Assembly (NCBI GenBank): GCA_026018925.1 | Contig: JAKSZU010000003.1 | Location: forward strand, 10,441,236 to 10,505,235 | Reading direction: 5' to 3' | DNA length: 64,000 bases | Source of the DNA: Tupaia tana | Lineage: Eukaryota > Chordata > Mammalia > Scandentia > Tupaiidae | Shown here: piece after piece, positions 44,610 through 54,540 of the stretch | How positions within the stretch are numbered: position 1 is the first letter of the stretch | Layout of the letters: every line of letters begins with the position of its first letter | Program-made: the position numbers and the translations under genes | Notes under the pieces: model-generated | Told to the model about the DNA's origin: nothing | Databases searched by the model: none | What the model saw: the letters and a program-made list of their open reading frames with translations, nothing else

Positions 44610-44832
44610 AATAGCGCTACTTCCCAAGAGGCCCCAAGCCACATGGGAGGAGCTGGTTCAGTGCCCAGACCAATCAAACATGCTGAGCGCATTGTGTGCA
44701 ACCAATCTAGTTGGGAGGCTGGGACAGCAGGATCTTAGCACAGCAGAATTCAGCCCAAAATGCCTCCCTCTCTCTCTTTATTCCTGTCTTCCTTTCTCAC
44801 TTTTATCTCCTTCTGATAAAAAAAAAAAAAAA
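44610..44832 (+). mobile_element. Unclassified retrocopy, possibly tRNA/7SL composite
   Basis: AGTTGGGAGGCTGGGACAGC followed by AGGATCTTAG resembles the 7SL/Alu phrase TTGGGAGGCTGAGGCAGG. It continues to a CTCTCTCTCTTTATTCC stretch and a pure A-run of about 15 (44818-44832), like a retroposed SINE. The head (TGGTTCAGTGCCCAGACC) is not clearly tRNA-like, and a fossil LTR is the main alternative. Confidence 0.4.
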
Positions 44833-44849
44833 ATTAAAAAGTTATTTTC

Positions 44850-45065
44850 TTTCTAATGTACAGCATGAGGACTATACTTGATGTTACTGTATTATATGTT
44901 GGAGATTTGCAGAGTAGATTTTTCAGATGCTTTTACTACAAAAAAGGAGGAGTTTTAATTACGAGATTATGGATATATTAATTTACTTGATCATAGAAAC
45001 CATTTCACAGTGTGTATGTATAAATGCCATGCTGTATGCCTTAAATGTGCCCAATAAAAACAAAG
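44850..45065 (+). mobile_element. L1M-type 3' UTR fragment
   Basis: CTAATGTACAGCATGAGGAC, TATACTTGATGTTACTGTAT, GGAGATTTGCAGAGTAGAT, TTACTTGATCATAGAAACC and CACAGTGTGTATGTATAAAT follow the well-known L1MA/B 3' UTR order. Old. Confidence 0.82.
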
Positions 45066-45322
45066 ATGTCATTTTCACACTTTATTTCTTTAAATTTAGC
45101 ACAGATATTACCACTTTCTAGAACCCTTTCATGATTTCTTTCAGTATAAATTCATGGGAATACCTTTGCTTACACACTTGTTATTCCATATTTGTACATG
45201 TTTGTCCCCTTAATAATCTAGACATTTATGTACACTTATCTCCATTTTATTGTAGTTATAATATAATGACTAGCATTGAGAAACTGCTAACTGGCATGAA
45301 TCCAAGTAAGATTATTTTGAAA

Positions 45323-45630
45323 GGGCTGGCACCATACAGCAACAGTTAAGTACAGTACAGAGGCAGTCAGATCCCGCATAGCTAACTAAAGTTCAAGTCC
45401 GGGCTCCAGTGGCTTACAGACTGGGTGTGCACACATACCCGAGATCCTGATGGGATAGAGAATTAGAGAAAAAAGAATTGCAGTGAGACCAGATCCCGCT
45501 GGGGGATGCTTCTCTCTCTCATTCCTCTCTCTCTCTCTCTCTCTCTCTGTCTCTGTCTCTCTTTCACAAACATACAGACACACACACACACACACACACA
45601 CACAGGCATAATAAGAAAAGGATTTTTTAA
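45323..45630 (+). mobile_element. SINE-D copy with (CT)n-(CA)n
   Basis: GGGCTGGCACCATACAGC head, AAGTTCAAGTCCGGGC B box, GACTGGGTGTGCACACATACC, GAGATCCTGATGGGATAG, CCCGCTGGGGGATGC, then (CT)n at 45525-45562 and (CA)n at 45581-45604. Confidence 0.85.
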
Positions 45631-45857
45631 AAAGTTGATTTTGGAGAACCTGAAACTTAAAAACACCTTCTTAGGACCAAAATCAGAAAATTATAAATCA
45701 TTTACATTAAAACAAGTCACAGAGGAAACTTCAAAATAAATTATCTATATTATTGTAGGCCTTATAGATTTTAAAATTTAAGAAGATGAAACCTATGTTT
45801 AAAGAAATTCTCAGTTGCTATTTGGCAGAAAAAGGAAACATTAAGGGGTCAATTTAT

Positions 45858-45975
45858 TGAAGTACTCAACAAATATGTATTTAATGCCTACTATATATGA
45901 GATGTTATACTGGATACTATAGGTTCAAGGATGAGGAAGACACTATGCTCTCTTGAAGTTTAATAAGAGAAATTG
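45858..45975 (-). mobile_element. L2 LINE 3'-end remnant
   Basis: AAGTACTCAACAAATATGTAT, TTAATGCCTACTATATATGA, TATACTGGATACTATAGG and TCTCTTGAAGTTTAATAAG mirror the antisense L2 3' end (cf. TTGAGCACCTACTATGTGCC). Confidence 0.75.
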
Positions 45976-46388
45976 ACAAAATTATTATAGTAAGAGAAAT
46001 TGCCAAGAAAAGCACAAATATTTAAAATATCACACATTTTTGTGATATTATGATCATTGAAGAAAAGAAAGACCCTGCTTAGATCTGAAATTATTCAACT
46101 CCCAGAACTAGTGCCAGATGAATTAAACTTTCATAATCAATGTCACATTTTGAATTTAGCTTTCTGTTACTTGCAAGTAAACATTTTAACTTTTAGTCTT
46201 TACATGGCTTAATGACTACAGTTAATGGAAAAAACCTTTGCAATACTGGGATAATATCCTGAGACAATACAACAACTGGTTATTTTTAATGACAAGTAAA
46301 AGACGGCAGTAGCTTTAGGAAGGAGACACATATCTTTGTCTACAGTTTGGTGTCAACTCTCAAACATGTTTTAAATAACTTAGAATGA

Positions 46389-46631
46389 ATTTTTTTTTTT
46401 TAAGTTTTTACCATAGGGCATGTGTGTTCACTGGAGAGAGACAGAAAAAGGGGGGTAGAAATGAGAAATCATCCCTTTGGGAGGATGGCCACGGTGCAAT
46501 CCATTCTCCTCTTGGAATTTTGAGCACACACACGCCCAGCGTGTTTTTCAAGCTTCCAGATTCGAGATTCAAAATCTGTAAATTCTGTTATGAGAGTTCC
46601 AGTTGCCTTAACTACCATGCCACTGGTTGGC
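46389..46631 (-). mobile_element. SINE-A copy, old
   Basis: Antisense, TTTTACCATAGGGCATGTGTG, CATCCCTTTGGGAGGATGG, CACACGCCCAGCGTG, CCTTAACTACCATGCCACTGG. Old head variant. Confidence 0.88.
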
Positions 46632-46689
46632 AGAATGTCTATTCTCTTTGTCCAGTGTTTAGGCAGACTGTGGCCTGTGATCTCTAGTC

Positions 46690-47170
46690 TTGATGTTACT
46701 CCAGACATAGGTGTTACTTTTATGTTTTTGTTCTTTCACGTGACAAAATGGATTTTTGCAGGTGTAATTAAGGTTACTAATCAGTTGTTAAGATTATCAC
46801 AATGTATCTAATGTAATCATACTAATCTTGAATAGCAAAAACATATGGAAAGAAAAAACAGCAGAGAGATTTGAATCACAAGAATTTGACACATTATTAA
46901 CTTGAGGAGGTAGGAATCCACATGGAAAAGCATCGGAAGGAAATGTTTTCTGCCAACAACCCTGTAAGCTTGGAAGAAGAGAGCCTGAGCCTCTGATTAA
47001 TCACAACCCCAGTAGACAGCTAAATTACAGCCCAGCAAAATCCAAAGCAGAGGATCCAGCCACATTATGCCAGACTTCTGGTCTACAGAAACTATGCGAT
47101 AATAAATTTGTGTTGTGTGAAGCCACAAAGCCTGTGATGATTTGTTATAGCACAAACAGAAATGAATACA
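46690..47170 (+). mobile_element. MLT1-type LTR (ERVL-MaLR fossil)
   Basis: TTTTTGCAGGTGTAATTAAGG, AATGTAATCATACTAATCTTG, GGACTTCTGG-like ACTTCTGGTCTACAGAAAC, GATAATAAATTTGTGTTGTG, GAAGCCACAAAGCC and ATTTGTTATAGCACAAAC follow MLT1 in sense; it ends AATGAATACA. Old. The left part was replaced or obscured by the adjacent SINE. Confidence 0.85.
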
Positions 47171-47209
47171 TCCAAGTATTTACAATTTGTACTGCTTCCT
47201 CATTTTGAT

Positions 47210-47510
47210 ATAGGGTATCATTTTCCTTTGGCTGAATAACCAGCACTAGCCATTTCTTAAAGCAGGTTTGCTAGCTATAGTTCTATTTTCTTTTACTTGA
47301 CTTTATTTTACCTTTATTCTTGAAAGGTGTTTTTAGTGGGTATAGTCTTCCAGGTTAATTTATTCTTTAGCATTTTAAAAATGATTTTTCACTTCCCTCT
47401 CATCTTCATGATTTTTAATGAGAAATCATCAGTAATTATTATTGTTCTTTATAAGTAAAATGTCACATTTTTCTGGTGATCGATCATTTTTTTCTTTGTT
47501 CTCAGGGGTT
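47210..47510. mobile_element. Probable old L1M segment
   Basis: TTTACCTTTATTCTTGAAAGG, TTTAGTGGGTATAGTCTTCC, TTCTTTAGCATTTTAAAAATG and TTTAATGAGAAATCATCAGT match, from memory, a common segment of old mammalian L1M elements. Orientation not determined. Confidence 0.5.
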
Positions 47511-47518
47511 TTGGTTAT

Positions 47519-47616
47519 TTGTTTTTTGTTTGTTTGTTTGACGTTTTTGCCACTGGGTACCTGCATTCTCCAGGGACAGACAGAGAGAGAGAGAGAGAAA
47601 GAGAGAGACAGAAAGT
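47519..47616 (-). mobile_element. SINE-A copy, left part of a split element
   Basis: Antisense 3' half: T/G-rich tail, GTTTTTGCCACTGGGTACC, TGCATTCTCCAGGGACAG and a long GAGAGA stretch to CAGAAAGT. The rest of the same SINE resumes at 49088 beyond the inserted LTR. Confidence 0.9.
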
Positions 47617-49081
47617 TGGAGGAGTCCAACCCAATAGGGCCCCAGGATCTGTTTTGAGCTTTTTTTTTTTTTTTTTGGAGAGATTTTTGCTATAGGGCGT
47701 GTGCGCTCGCCAGACAGACAGAGAGAGAAATAGAGACAGAAAGCGAGAAATCACCCCCCAGGGGGGATGGCCACGCCGCAATCCCTTCTCCTCCATTCTC
47801 CTCTTGGGATCTTGGGCACGCATGCACACGCGCCCGGCGTGAGTTTTAAGCCACCGGGTCCGGGACGCGAACCGCGGTCGACAACGTGGGAGTCCAGCGA
47901 CATAGCCATTACGCTAACTGCTGGTTCCCTGTTTTGAGCTTTTGACCTTTAAGTACTACTTCAGTCGGGTCAGCACGTTGGCAAGGCCGCTGTTGTGTGC
48001 CTCCCCCCCCACGCCCCCTCCCAACCTAGGAATAAAACTTAGGTCAAATTAGCATGTCAGCAAGGCTGCTTGCTATTTGCTCCGAAAATGGTAGCCTTGC
48101 TGGGAAGCAACCCCACTCTGACTCCCTAATATACTACTACAAAAAAATTACATAGCTCTCTTATACATCCTGAATATATGATAAAATTTTCCAGGAAGTC
48201 TCCCGACCACTCCCCTTTGCTCTGACCACCTACTGTTAATTACAATGCTTCACTCCGGCATGGTCAAAACAGAGGGTGTGCTAAAGTCACATCTAGGCAA
48301 AAATCTTCTTGACCTTTAGAAGGCCCTTCAAGATACATTTAACATAAGTTTAAAAATAACCTTTTAGGCCAAAACGGGCTCAGGGCACTCCTGCCCCACT
48401 ATGGCTAATGTTCTAACAAGATACATAACAGTGGCGCCACAGGCACAATAGAATGCCACAAACTCACCTTAAAGTTCTTCATTAACTTGTTAGTCACTTT
48501 ACCACCAGTTAAAAAAACTGTCTCCACCCTTACTTAGTAAACAGTAGTTTTACCCCTTTAAAATATATTAAGATTTCTTAAATTAAGTTTTAAATCCCTA
48601 TAAAATTATTTAAGTTCCATTCTTTATTGAGATCCATAAAAACTAATATCTATACTTGAAATTTTCTTTTCTCCAGTATCGTGCTCAGTAATCACAAGAT
48701 GACTGCTGCGCCGCATCAGCTGATAATTATCTCTGCTTACTGGAGCTGCTTTCCCAAAACTGCATTCCATAACGACGCCTACATCAAACAAACAATTACA
48801 AAACTGCACTAAACCCACCCTTAATTCAACCCTAAATAAAACCTATAATCCCTATTAAACTAATAATTAAAACACATAGCCCCTCACCCATTTACTTGCA
48901 TATATCACATTTTCAATAAAAAGGCACAATAATTCCTGGTAGTTGTCACTCCTCAGAGAGCGATCTCTGGGGGTGTCCGACTGAGGACGTGCATAAAAAT
49001 GGCACCGAGGCCTTAGTCTTCTTCCTTTCCTGCGCCACCTCCGACGAGTCAACCCACCCCTGCCGAGGCTAGACCCCGGCA
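47617..49081 (-). mobile_element. Class II (ERVK-like) solo LTR fossil carrying a SINE
   Basis: A complete insertion inside a SINE-A: edges TGGAGGAG and CCCCGGCA (TG...CA) with a perfect 6-bp target duplication GAAAGT (47611-47616 and 49082-49087). TG...CA with a 6-bp duplication is the class II (betaretrovirus/ERVK) signature. Net length is about 1.17-1.2 kb once the nested SINE (47664-47928) is removed. No internal viral genes are present, so it is a solo LTR. I lean to minus orientation because that strand starts with a GC-rich TGCCGGGGTCTAGCC; this is not certain. It is lineage-restricted in age since it postdates a SINE-A. Confidence 0.85.
47664..47928 (-). mobile_element. SINE-A copy nested in the solo LTR, young
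   Basis: Antisense, GGAGAGATTTTTGCTATAGGG to CTAACTGCTGGTTCC. The perfect duplication CTGTTTTGAGCTTT flanks it (from 47649 and from 47929). It keeps GGACGCGAACCGCGG and belongs to the youngest subgroup (5' GGAACCAGCAG, B box GGTTCGCGTCC). Confidence 0.97.
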
Positions 49082-49087
49082 GAAAGT

Positions 49088-49275
49088 GAGAAGTCAACCT
49101 CTGGTGAAGGGGATAGCCACACTACAGTCCCTTTTCCATTCTCTTCCCAGGATTTTGGGCATGCATGTACTCATTCATACCCAGTGTGAGTTTCAAGCCA
49201 CCAGGTTCAGGACTTGAACTGCAGTTGGTCATGTAGGAGTCCATTGACATAACCATTACATCATATATTGGTCCC
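49088..49275 (-). mobile_element. SINE-A copy, right part of a split element
   Basis: It continues the SINE broken at 47616: GAGAAGTCAACCTCTGGTG, CCCTTTTCCATTCTCTTCCC, CCAGGTTCAGGACTTGAAC, ATATTGGTCCCC. The reading is continuous once the LTR and one copy of GAAAGT are set aside. Confidence 0.92.
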
Positions 49276-49977
49276 CTCCAGTGTTATTTTTATGTGTTGT
49301 ACATGTACAACTACCCACTGGACAGTCTGGAGTCTAGGCAGTGGTATATCAAATATGTCTAGGTTCAGTCTCCAAATCCATTTTGTGCTGTTACAAATTA
49401 CTTTTATACATCTTCACCTTAAATGTCATCCCAGAAATGCATACATTACTTATGAGTCTCCTTTCCTAAACTGCTTGTCTGTAATATCTCAAATTCAATC
49501 CTCTTCCATGAGATCAATTTTCTGTTTTCTGACAGAAAGCTGTGGTTTTATACTCAATCTGCATGTCCTTCCTCGAAATGTTACTCCTGAGACCAAGAGA
49601 AAGAATAAAAGGAGAATAAGAGCAATGGCAGTGTGACCCATCCAGCTTCTCTGATCAGAGCAGAAGATCCCCCTCTCTCAGCATTTTAGGAGACTACAGT
49701 CTCTTCTGCTGCAATTATTGCCACATCACAATCTCTGTAGTAAACTGTCTTATGGCAGGATCTCATGTGAAAGGAGAAAAGAGAAATAGTATGGGGGAGA
49801 TTGTCCCAGTTCCCTGGGCTTTAGGAGAACCCTTTCCTTGAGCCAACACTAGCTGACTTTTCCTCAGATCCTCTCTGTACTGTTAAAGCTAACTTTCTGA
49901 CGTTGGGTGGGCTCGAATCCAGCCAGGGCACACTGAGAAAAAGGCAATGAACAGCCAGAGTGATGGTACCCATGGAT
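49276..49977. other. Stretch without recognised gene
   Basis: About 700 bp, moderately complex. A plus open frame of 122 codons (49268-49636) overlaps the SINE edge and shows no recognisable domain. Possible unique sequence. Confidence 0.4.
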
Positions 49978-49989
49978 TGTGTCAAGGCT

Positions 49990-50097
49990 CACACATGCAT
50001 GCCAGGCATATTTCTCAAGCCACCAGGTCTGAGACTCAAACCACAAGTTGATCATGTGGGATCCAGACCCCTTTACCCCCACCTCACTGATTGGCCC
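49990..50097 (-). mobile_element. Tailless SINE-A fragment with target duplication
   Basis: Only the 5' half of the SINE is present (antisense): CACACATGCATGCCAGGC to CACTGATTGGCCC, with no CT stretch and no A-tail. It is bounded by a 12-bp near-perfect duplication, TGTGTCAAGGCT (49978-49989) and TGTGTCAAGGTT (50098-50109), so the truncated unit was itself the inserted form. Confidence 0.75.
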
Positions 50098-50109
50098 TGT
50101 GTCAAGGTT

Positions 50110-50996
50110 GTATTGTGCATTCAGTGGGAGAGACAGGTTGAACTGTGCTGATCCCATTTTAACTGGGAATGGAACGCTTGTCCCCATCATTTTAAAACTT
50201 AGAAAAGATTTAATTGGTGATTTCCCAAAAGTCCATGGGAAATATATATTTAATAAAGGTGTCTCCTTGTGATTTATTGCATTGTCTTGTAGGTAGAAGG
50301 AGTCATCAAGTACTGGCTGGTAGAATTCAGCTCACAGTAAATGTAGCATGATAAATGACAAATGGTCTGATACTGAGTGAAAGTGAATAAGAAGAAAAAC
50401 GCCTTAAGTGAGGACGAACAAAATGAGGAAGAATCTAAAATCTGGTATTAAAATTCAGTTCAGTGTCAATATTTTTCCAATAAGTATTTTACAATACCAA
50501 GTGAAGAGGCAATGATACTAGAACTATTCAAAAGGAAAGCATCATTACAAAGGAAAGTTTTTAAAAATTATTATAAAAATTATGACATTTCCTTTAGAGT
50601 ATGTTTATTGATCGCATCTTCAAATGTGTAATATTCCACCTTCTCAGTTCAACTTATGGGTATACTTTTCCACATCCATAGGTAAATATTGCACTCAGGA
50701 CACTATTCCAAAAATGCAGTGGCATGCTGGGGTTCGTTTGCAAATGGCGGACATGAGTAAGTTGGCATGAGGTTTTATCCTTCATCCACAATTACTACCA
50801 TTTTACCCCTGGTCCTTCCTCTCTGTTCTGCTAAATTCTATTGCTCTTTTTCTCTGAAGAACACCACTAATGCTTTCAGGAGAATATGTCCATATAATCT
50901 ACCCGTATTTCCCCCCTCACTCCCCTTTTATCAATGAGCTTTGAAGATACTTTAACTTCTTTCCTCCTGATTTCTCTTTTACAAGTTTCTACATTG
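50110..50996. other. Stretch without recognised gene
   Basis: About 890 bp with no coding signal and no repeat I can name. Confidence 0.45.
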
Positions 50997-51248
50997 AGAC
51001 CAATAGAGATGGTGCAATGGTTACATCATTGGACTCCCCCATAGTCGACTACAATTCAAGTCCCGGAACTGGCGACTTCAAACTCATGCCAGGCATGTGT
51101 ACATGCATGCCCAAATTCTCAAGAGCAGAAAGAAGGAGAAGGGATTGTGGCATGGCCATCCTCCTTGGGGGGGGGGGGGGTGATTTTTCACTTTCTGTAT
51201 CTCGGTCTCTCTGGACAGGGTATGTGCCCTATAGCAAAAATCGCTCTT
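50997..51248 (+). mobile_element. SINE-A copy
   Basis: GAGACCAATAGAGATGGTGC, AATTCAAGTCCCGGAAC, GGCCATCCTCCTTGGGGG with an expanded G-run of about 14 (51167-51180), GTGCCCTATAGCAAAAATCGC. Its short tail was the target of the next SINE. Confidence 0.93.
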
Positions 51249-51264
51249 AAGAACAAAAATTTCC

Positions 51265-51531
51265 GGGAACCAGCAGTTAGCGTAATGGCTATGTCGCTGG
51301 ACTCCCATGTAGTCGACCGCGGTTCGCATCCCGGACCCGGTGGCTTAAAACTCACGCCGGGCGCGTGTGTGTGCGTGCCCAGGATCCCGAGAGGAGAATG
51401 GAGGAGAAGGGATTGTGGCGTGACCATCCCCCCTGGGGGGTGATTTCTTGCTTTCTGTCTCTATGTCTCTCTCTGTCTGTCTGGCAAGCGCACGTGCCCT
51501 ATAGCGAAAAACCTCTCCAAAAAAAAAAAAA
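51265..51531 (+). mobile_element. SINE-A copy, youngest subgroup
   Basis: GGGAACCAGCAGTTAGCG, GGTTCGCATCCCGGACC, CCCTATAGCGAAAAACCTC, A-tail. A perfect 16-bp duplication, AAGAACAAAAATTTCC, flanks it (51249-51264 and 51532-51547), taken from the tail of the preceding SINE. Confidence 0.97.
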
Positions 51532-51547
51532 AAGAACAAAAATTTCC

Positions 51548-52196
51548 ACATCTATCACTCTTCACACTTAGCAAAGGGAGATATTCTCCCATGATATGTG
51601 TTCTTCATACATATAAAAAAAAAAAGACATACTCTTGATCCATGTTTTTCTCTAGTAGCAATTAACTGGAAAGATCTTCAGGATTCTCATGATCAGTATT
51701 TCACAGTTGTGCCTCACAATTCCCTGCTTTCTGCAATATGACAAACATTTATCTCCACTGAGGAACAGCCATTTGTTCACCAGTCTGATGTGTGTGCACC
51801 GTGTTACAAAATACCATGATCTTAGAGCTCAGATTCATTGTTTTAAATTTGCTACTACTCTCAGCATTTATTAAAGACACTTTTACTTGTGGAGACTATC
51901 ACTCAAACTTCTGACGTACTAGACTTATTTCTCAGATTTCTTGATTTCTTTGCTGTGATCAGGACCAAAAAAGAAATCTCTGTCTGAAGCTTGGATATTC
52001 AGTTCTAGTTTCTGTTCTTGTTGTTGCCAGTGCACTGTCACTACAGAGAATTTCATCCTTCAGAGAGTTCTCACACAGTACTTATAAGAAAATGGTAAAT
52101 ATCCTTATCAACTAGATCTCTGAAAATAGCCCCAAATAAAATGCCTAGGATTTGTGAAGGGGGTAACATTATGGAAAACATTTTGTTTTAATTTTT
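51548..52196. other. Stretch without recognised gene
   Basis: About 650 bp with no gene and no recognised repeat. Confidence 0.45.
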
Positions 52197-52211
52197 AAAG
52201 TAATATCCAGT

Positions 52212-52461
52212 TCTAGCCAATGTGGCATAGTGGTACTGCAAGTACCCTGCAAGGTTGGAAGCCATATGGTAACTGCAGGTTCTGATCTCCAGGTTGGCCT
52301 GAAAGTATGCCAGGATGTGCACGCAACCAAGACCCTGAGGAGCCAGAGGGCCAGGCAAAGGGAATTACAGGGTGATGAGACCTTGTCAAGGGTACTTCTT
52401 TCTCTCTTCCTTTCTCTGTCTCTTATATGTACATACACTCTATCATTAAAGCAATTTAAAT
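52212..52461 (+). mobile_element. SINE-C copy with perfect target duplication
   Basis: TCTAGCCAATGTGGCATAG, GCAAGGTTGGAAGCCATATG, TCTGATCTCCAGGTTGGCC, GACCCTGAGGAGCCAGAGG, CTTTCTCTCTTCC, CATTAAAGCAATTTAAAT. A perfect 15-bp duplication, AAAGTAATATCCAGT, flanks it (52197-52211 and 52462-52476), defining the unit length at about 250 bp. Confidence 0.92.
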
Positions 52462-52769
52462 AAAGTAATATCCAGTAGACATCATTTTCCCCATTTCTGA
52501 AAAGTTCAGCTAAAAATCCTGGAAAATATTTATAAAACAAATACACAAAGGCTCTGAAAGGTGGAAAGCAAAAGGTAGACTGGCTAGGGATTTTAGCACC
52601 TGAAGAGTCATATGCTGGTGAGTTTGTTGGATTTTCCTTTTCTTTCATGTATTTCAGACTGGGAGATAGAGAAGTCAGCAACCCAAATCAGCAATAAACC
52701 AAACGAAAAAACTCAAGAAAGGTTTTCTGGTTCTAGCCAAAAGACAAGCAGAAGGGCAATCTAGTTAGA

Positions 52770-52820
52770 TTAAAAAAGAAAAAAAAAAAAAAGAAGAAGA
52801 AAGAAAGAAGAAAGGAAACT
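52770..52820. repeat. A-rich (GAAA)n simple repeat
   Basis: A-run then AAGAAGAAAGAAAGAAGAAAGG. It may mark the edge of the L1M/HAL1-like element that follows. Confidence 0.8.
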
Positions 52821-52839
52821 CTTTTAGAAAATAAATAGC

Positions 52840-54240
52840 CACCCTACCCTAGCGAACACCATGAAGCTGCAGCTCCACCACCAACCCTGTCACCAAGGGC
52901 CAAGTGGGAACACCAGGGGTACACCCTGGCCCCGTGTTCTCTCAGCCCCACAGCTATGATGTCTAAGAAGACTGGGAAAAGAGCTGATAGTTTCATCCTT
53001 GCCAGTCAGTAACTAACTCTGCCCTCACACTGTGGTGTCAGAAGAGGCTTATTGAGGATCTTGGACTTTCTTCCTCATCCAGTGGTGACAAGGCACCCTA
53101 CCCTTCCCTAAAAATGTCAGAGGAGATTGAAAGGGTAGCTGGAAATCTCACCAACAACTAATAGTAACAAGCTGTACCCTTCCACCATGTGGTCAGGAAA
53201 AGCTATATGAGGAAGAACAAGGCACCTCTTCTCCTGATAGGCAGGTAGAATCAACTGAGAAACTGCAAATCCCATCTCTGCTCAGCAACAAGAACCCACT
53301 ATCCACCTCAGGATGTCAAAAGATACCAAGAGGAAAACTAAGGCTTTACTTCCATCTTCAGTAACAGAGCACTGCCGCACCTTCCTCCACTGGCATGGTG
53401 TCTGTAGAGACCTGCTAATGTATAAAATTTAAAGAATATGGAGCACTTTACATGTCCAAAATGCCCAGAAGATAGTAGAAAATCACTCATTATACCAAGA
53501 ACCAGATAAATGATAAGACAATCAAAAGATGCCAAAACCAAGATAACACAGTTGAAGAAATTATCTGACAAGGATTTTATTTGATTTTGTCTGACAAGGA
53601 TTTTAAAGAAGATATCATAAAAATTCTTTGATGAGAAAATATTAATACAATTAAAGAAATTTAAAAAAATTAAATTATGAAAAAGGTAAAGGGTATAAAG
53701 AAGGAATGAATGCAAATTTTAGAACTGAAAATGTATAACTAAAATTTAAAGAAAAACTTTAATAGCAGGCGACTTGGCATCAGAGAAGACTGAAGAAAGA
53801 ATCAATGAACATGAAAATAGAACAGTAAAAATTATCCTGTTTAAACAAAATAGAGAAAATAGGCTCAAAAGAATGTACAGAACTTCAGTAATCAACAAAA
53901 ATAAAAATTAAATTAAAAAAAAAGAACTTCAGGAATCTGTGATGATATAATAAGAGACCTAACATTTGCACCCTCAGATCTCCCACACAAACAAGAAAAA
54001 AGCAAGAGCTGAAATATTATTTGAATAAATAATAGCTAAAAAGTTCTCTAAGAAATGTAGTAAAATGTGATGAAGAAAATATAAAATAAAAGGCAAATCA
54101 TAGGACTAAAAAATGTATAAATCTAATGAAAAATGTGATGAACATTTTTAACGATTAGATACAACAGAATGGGAGATTAGAGAATGGAACATATGTTCAC
54201 AGAAAATTCTGACAAAGACATATACAGACAAAATAAAGTG
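52840..54240 (+). mobile_element. L1M/HAL1-like 5' UTR and ORF1 region
   Basis: The GC-richer 5' part has repeated TGGTGTCAG/GTGACAAGGCACCC motifs, typical of old L1M/HAL1 5' UTRs. It is followed by ORF1-like sequence: TCTGACAAGGATTTTAAAG, GATATCATAAAAATTC, GAAAGAATCAATGAACATG, GAACAGTAAAAATTATCC, GAATCTGTGATGATATAA. The phrase TCTGACAAGGATTTTA is duplicated locally (53565 and 53590). Heavily decayed. Confidence 0.75.
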
Positions 54241-54283
54241 GCAGAGTGGCAGTTTTGTAGTTGCTGTTGTTTTTTAGCACATA

Positions 54284-54376
54284 AGGGTCAATAGGTGGTT
54301 GGTAGTTAAGGTACTCAATCTCACATGGCCAACTTCATGGTTTGAGCCCTGGACCCAGTGGCTTGAAAAACATACC

Positions 54377-54409
<33 letters not shown>

Positions 54410-54540
54410 GGTGCCCGGAATCCCAAGAGGAAAATGGAGGAGAAGGGATCACTGCATAAGAAGTGATATCTCACTTTCCTTATCACTGTCTCTCTGTCTC
54501 TCTGTGACAAGGACATGCACTCTATTGCAAAACATTGAAA
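54284..54540 (+). mobile_element. SINE-A copy with internal (TG)n
   Basis: TCAATAGGTGGTTGGTAG, GGTTTGAGCCCTGGACCC, CAGGTGTGTGTGTG expanded to about 14 TG units (54380-54409), GGAATCCCAAGAGG, TGCACTCTATTGCAAAACATTG. The TG expansion arose from the GCGTGTGCGTGCGTG part of the SINE body. Confidence 0.9.

Noticed and set aside
48409-48434. AACAGTGGCGCC, resembling a retroviral primer-binding site
   Set aside because: It lies in the middle of the solo LTR unit, bounded on both sides by the same target duplication, with no internal viral region after it. A chance match is more likely.
49268-49636. 122-codon plus-strand open frame after the nested LTR locus
   Set aside because: No recognisable domain, no upstream promoter or splice context, and composition like the surrounding non-coding DNA.
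52169-52681. 170-codon minus-strand open frame
   Set aside because: It overlaps a SINE-C copy with a perfect target duplication, so it cannot be one old gene.
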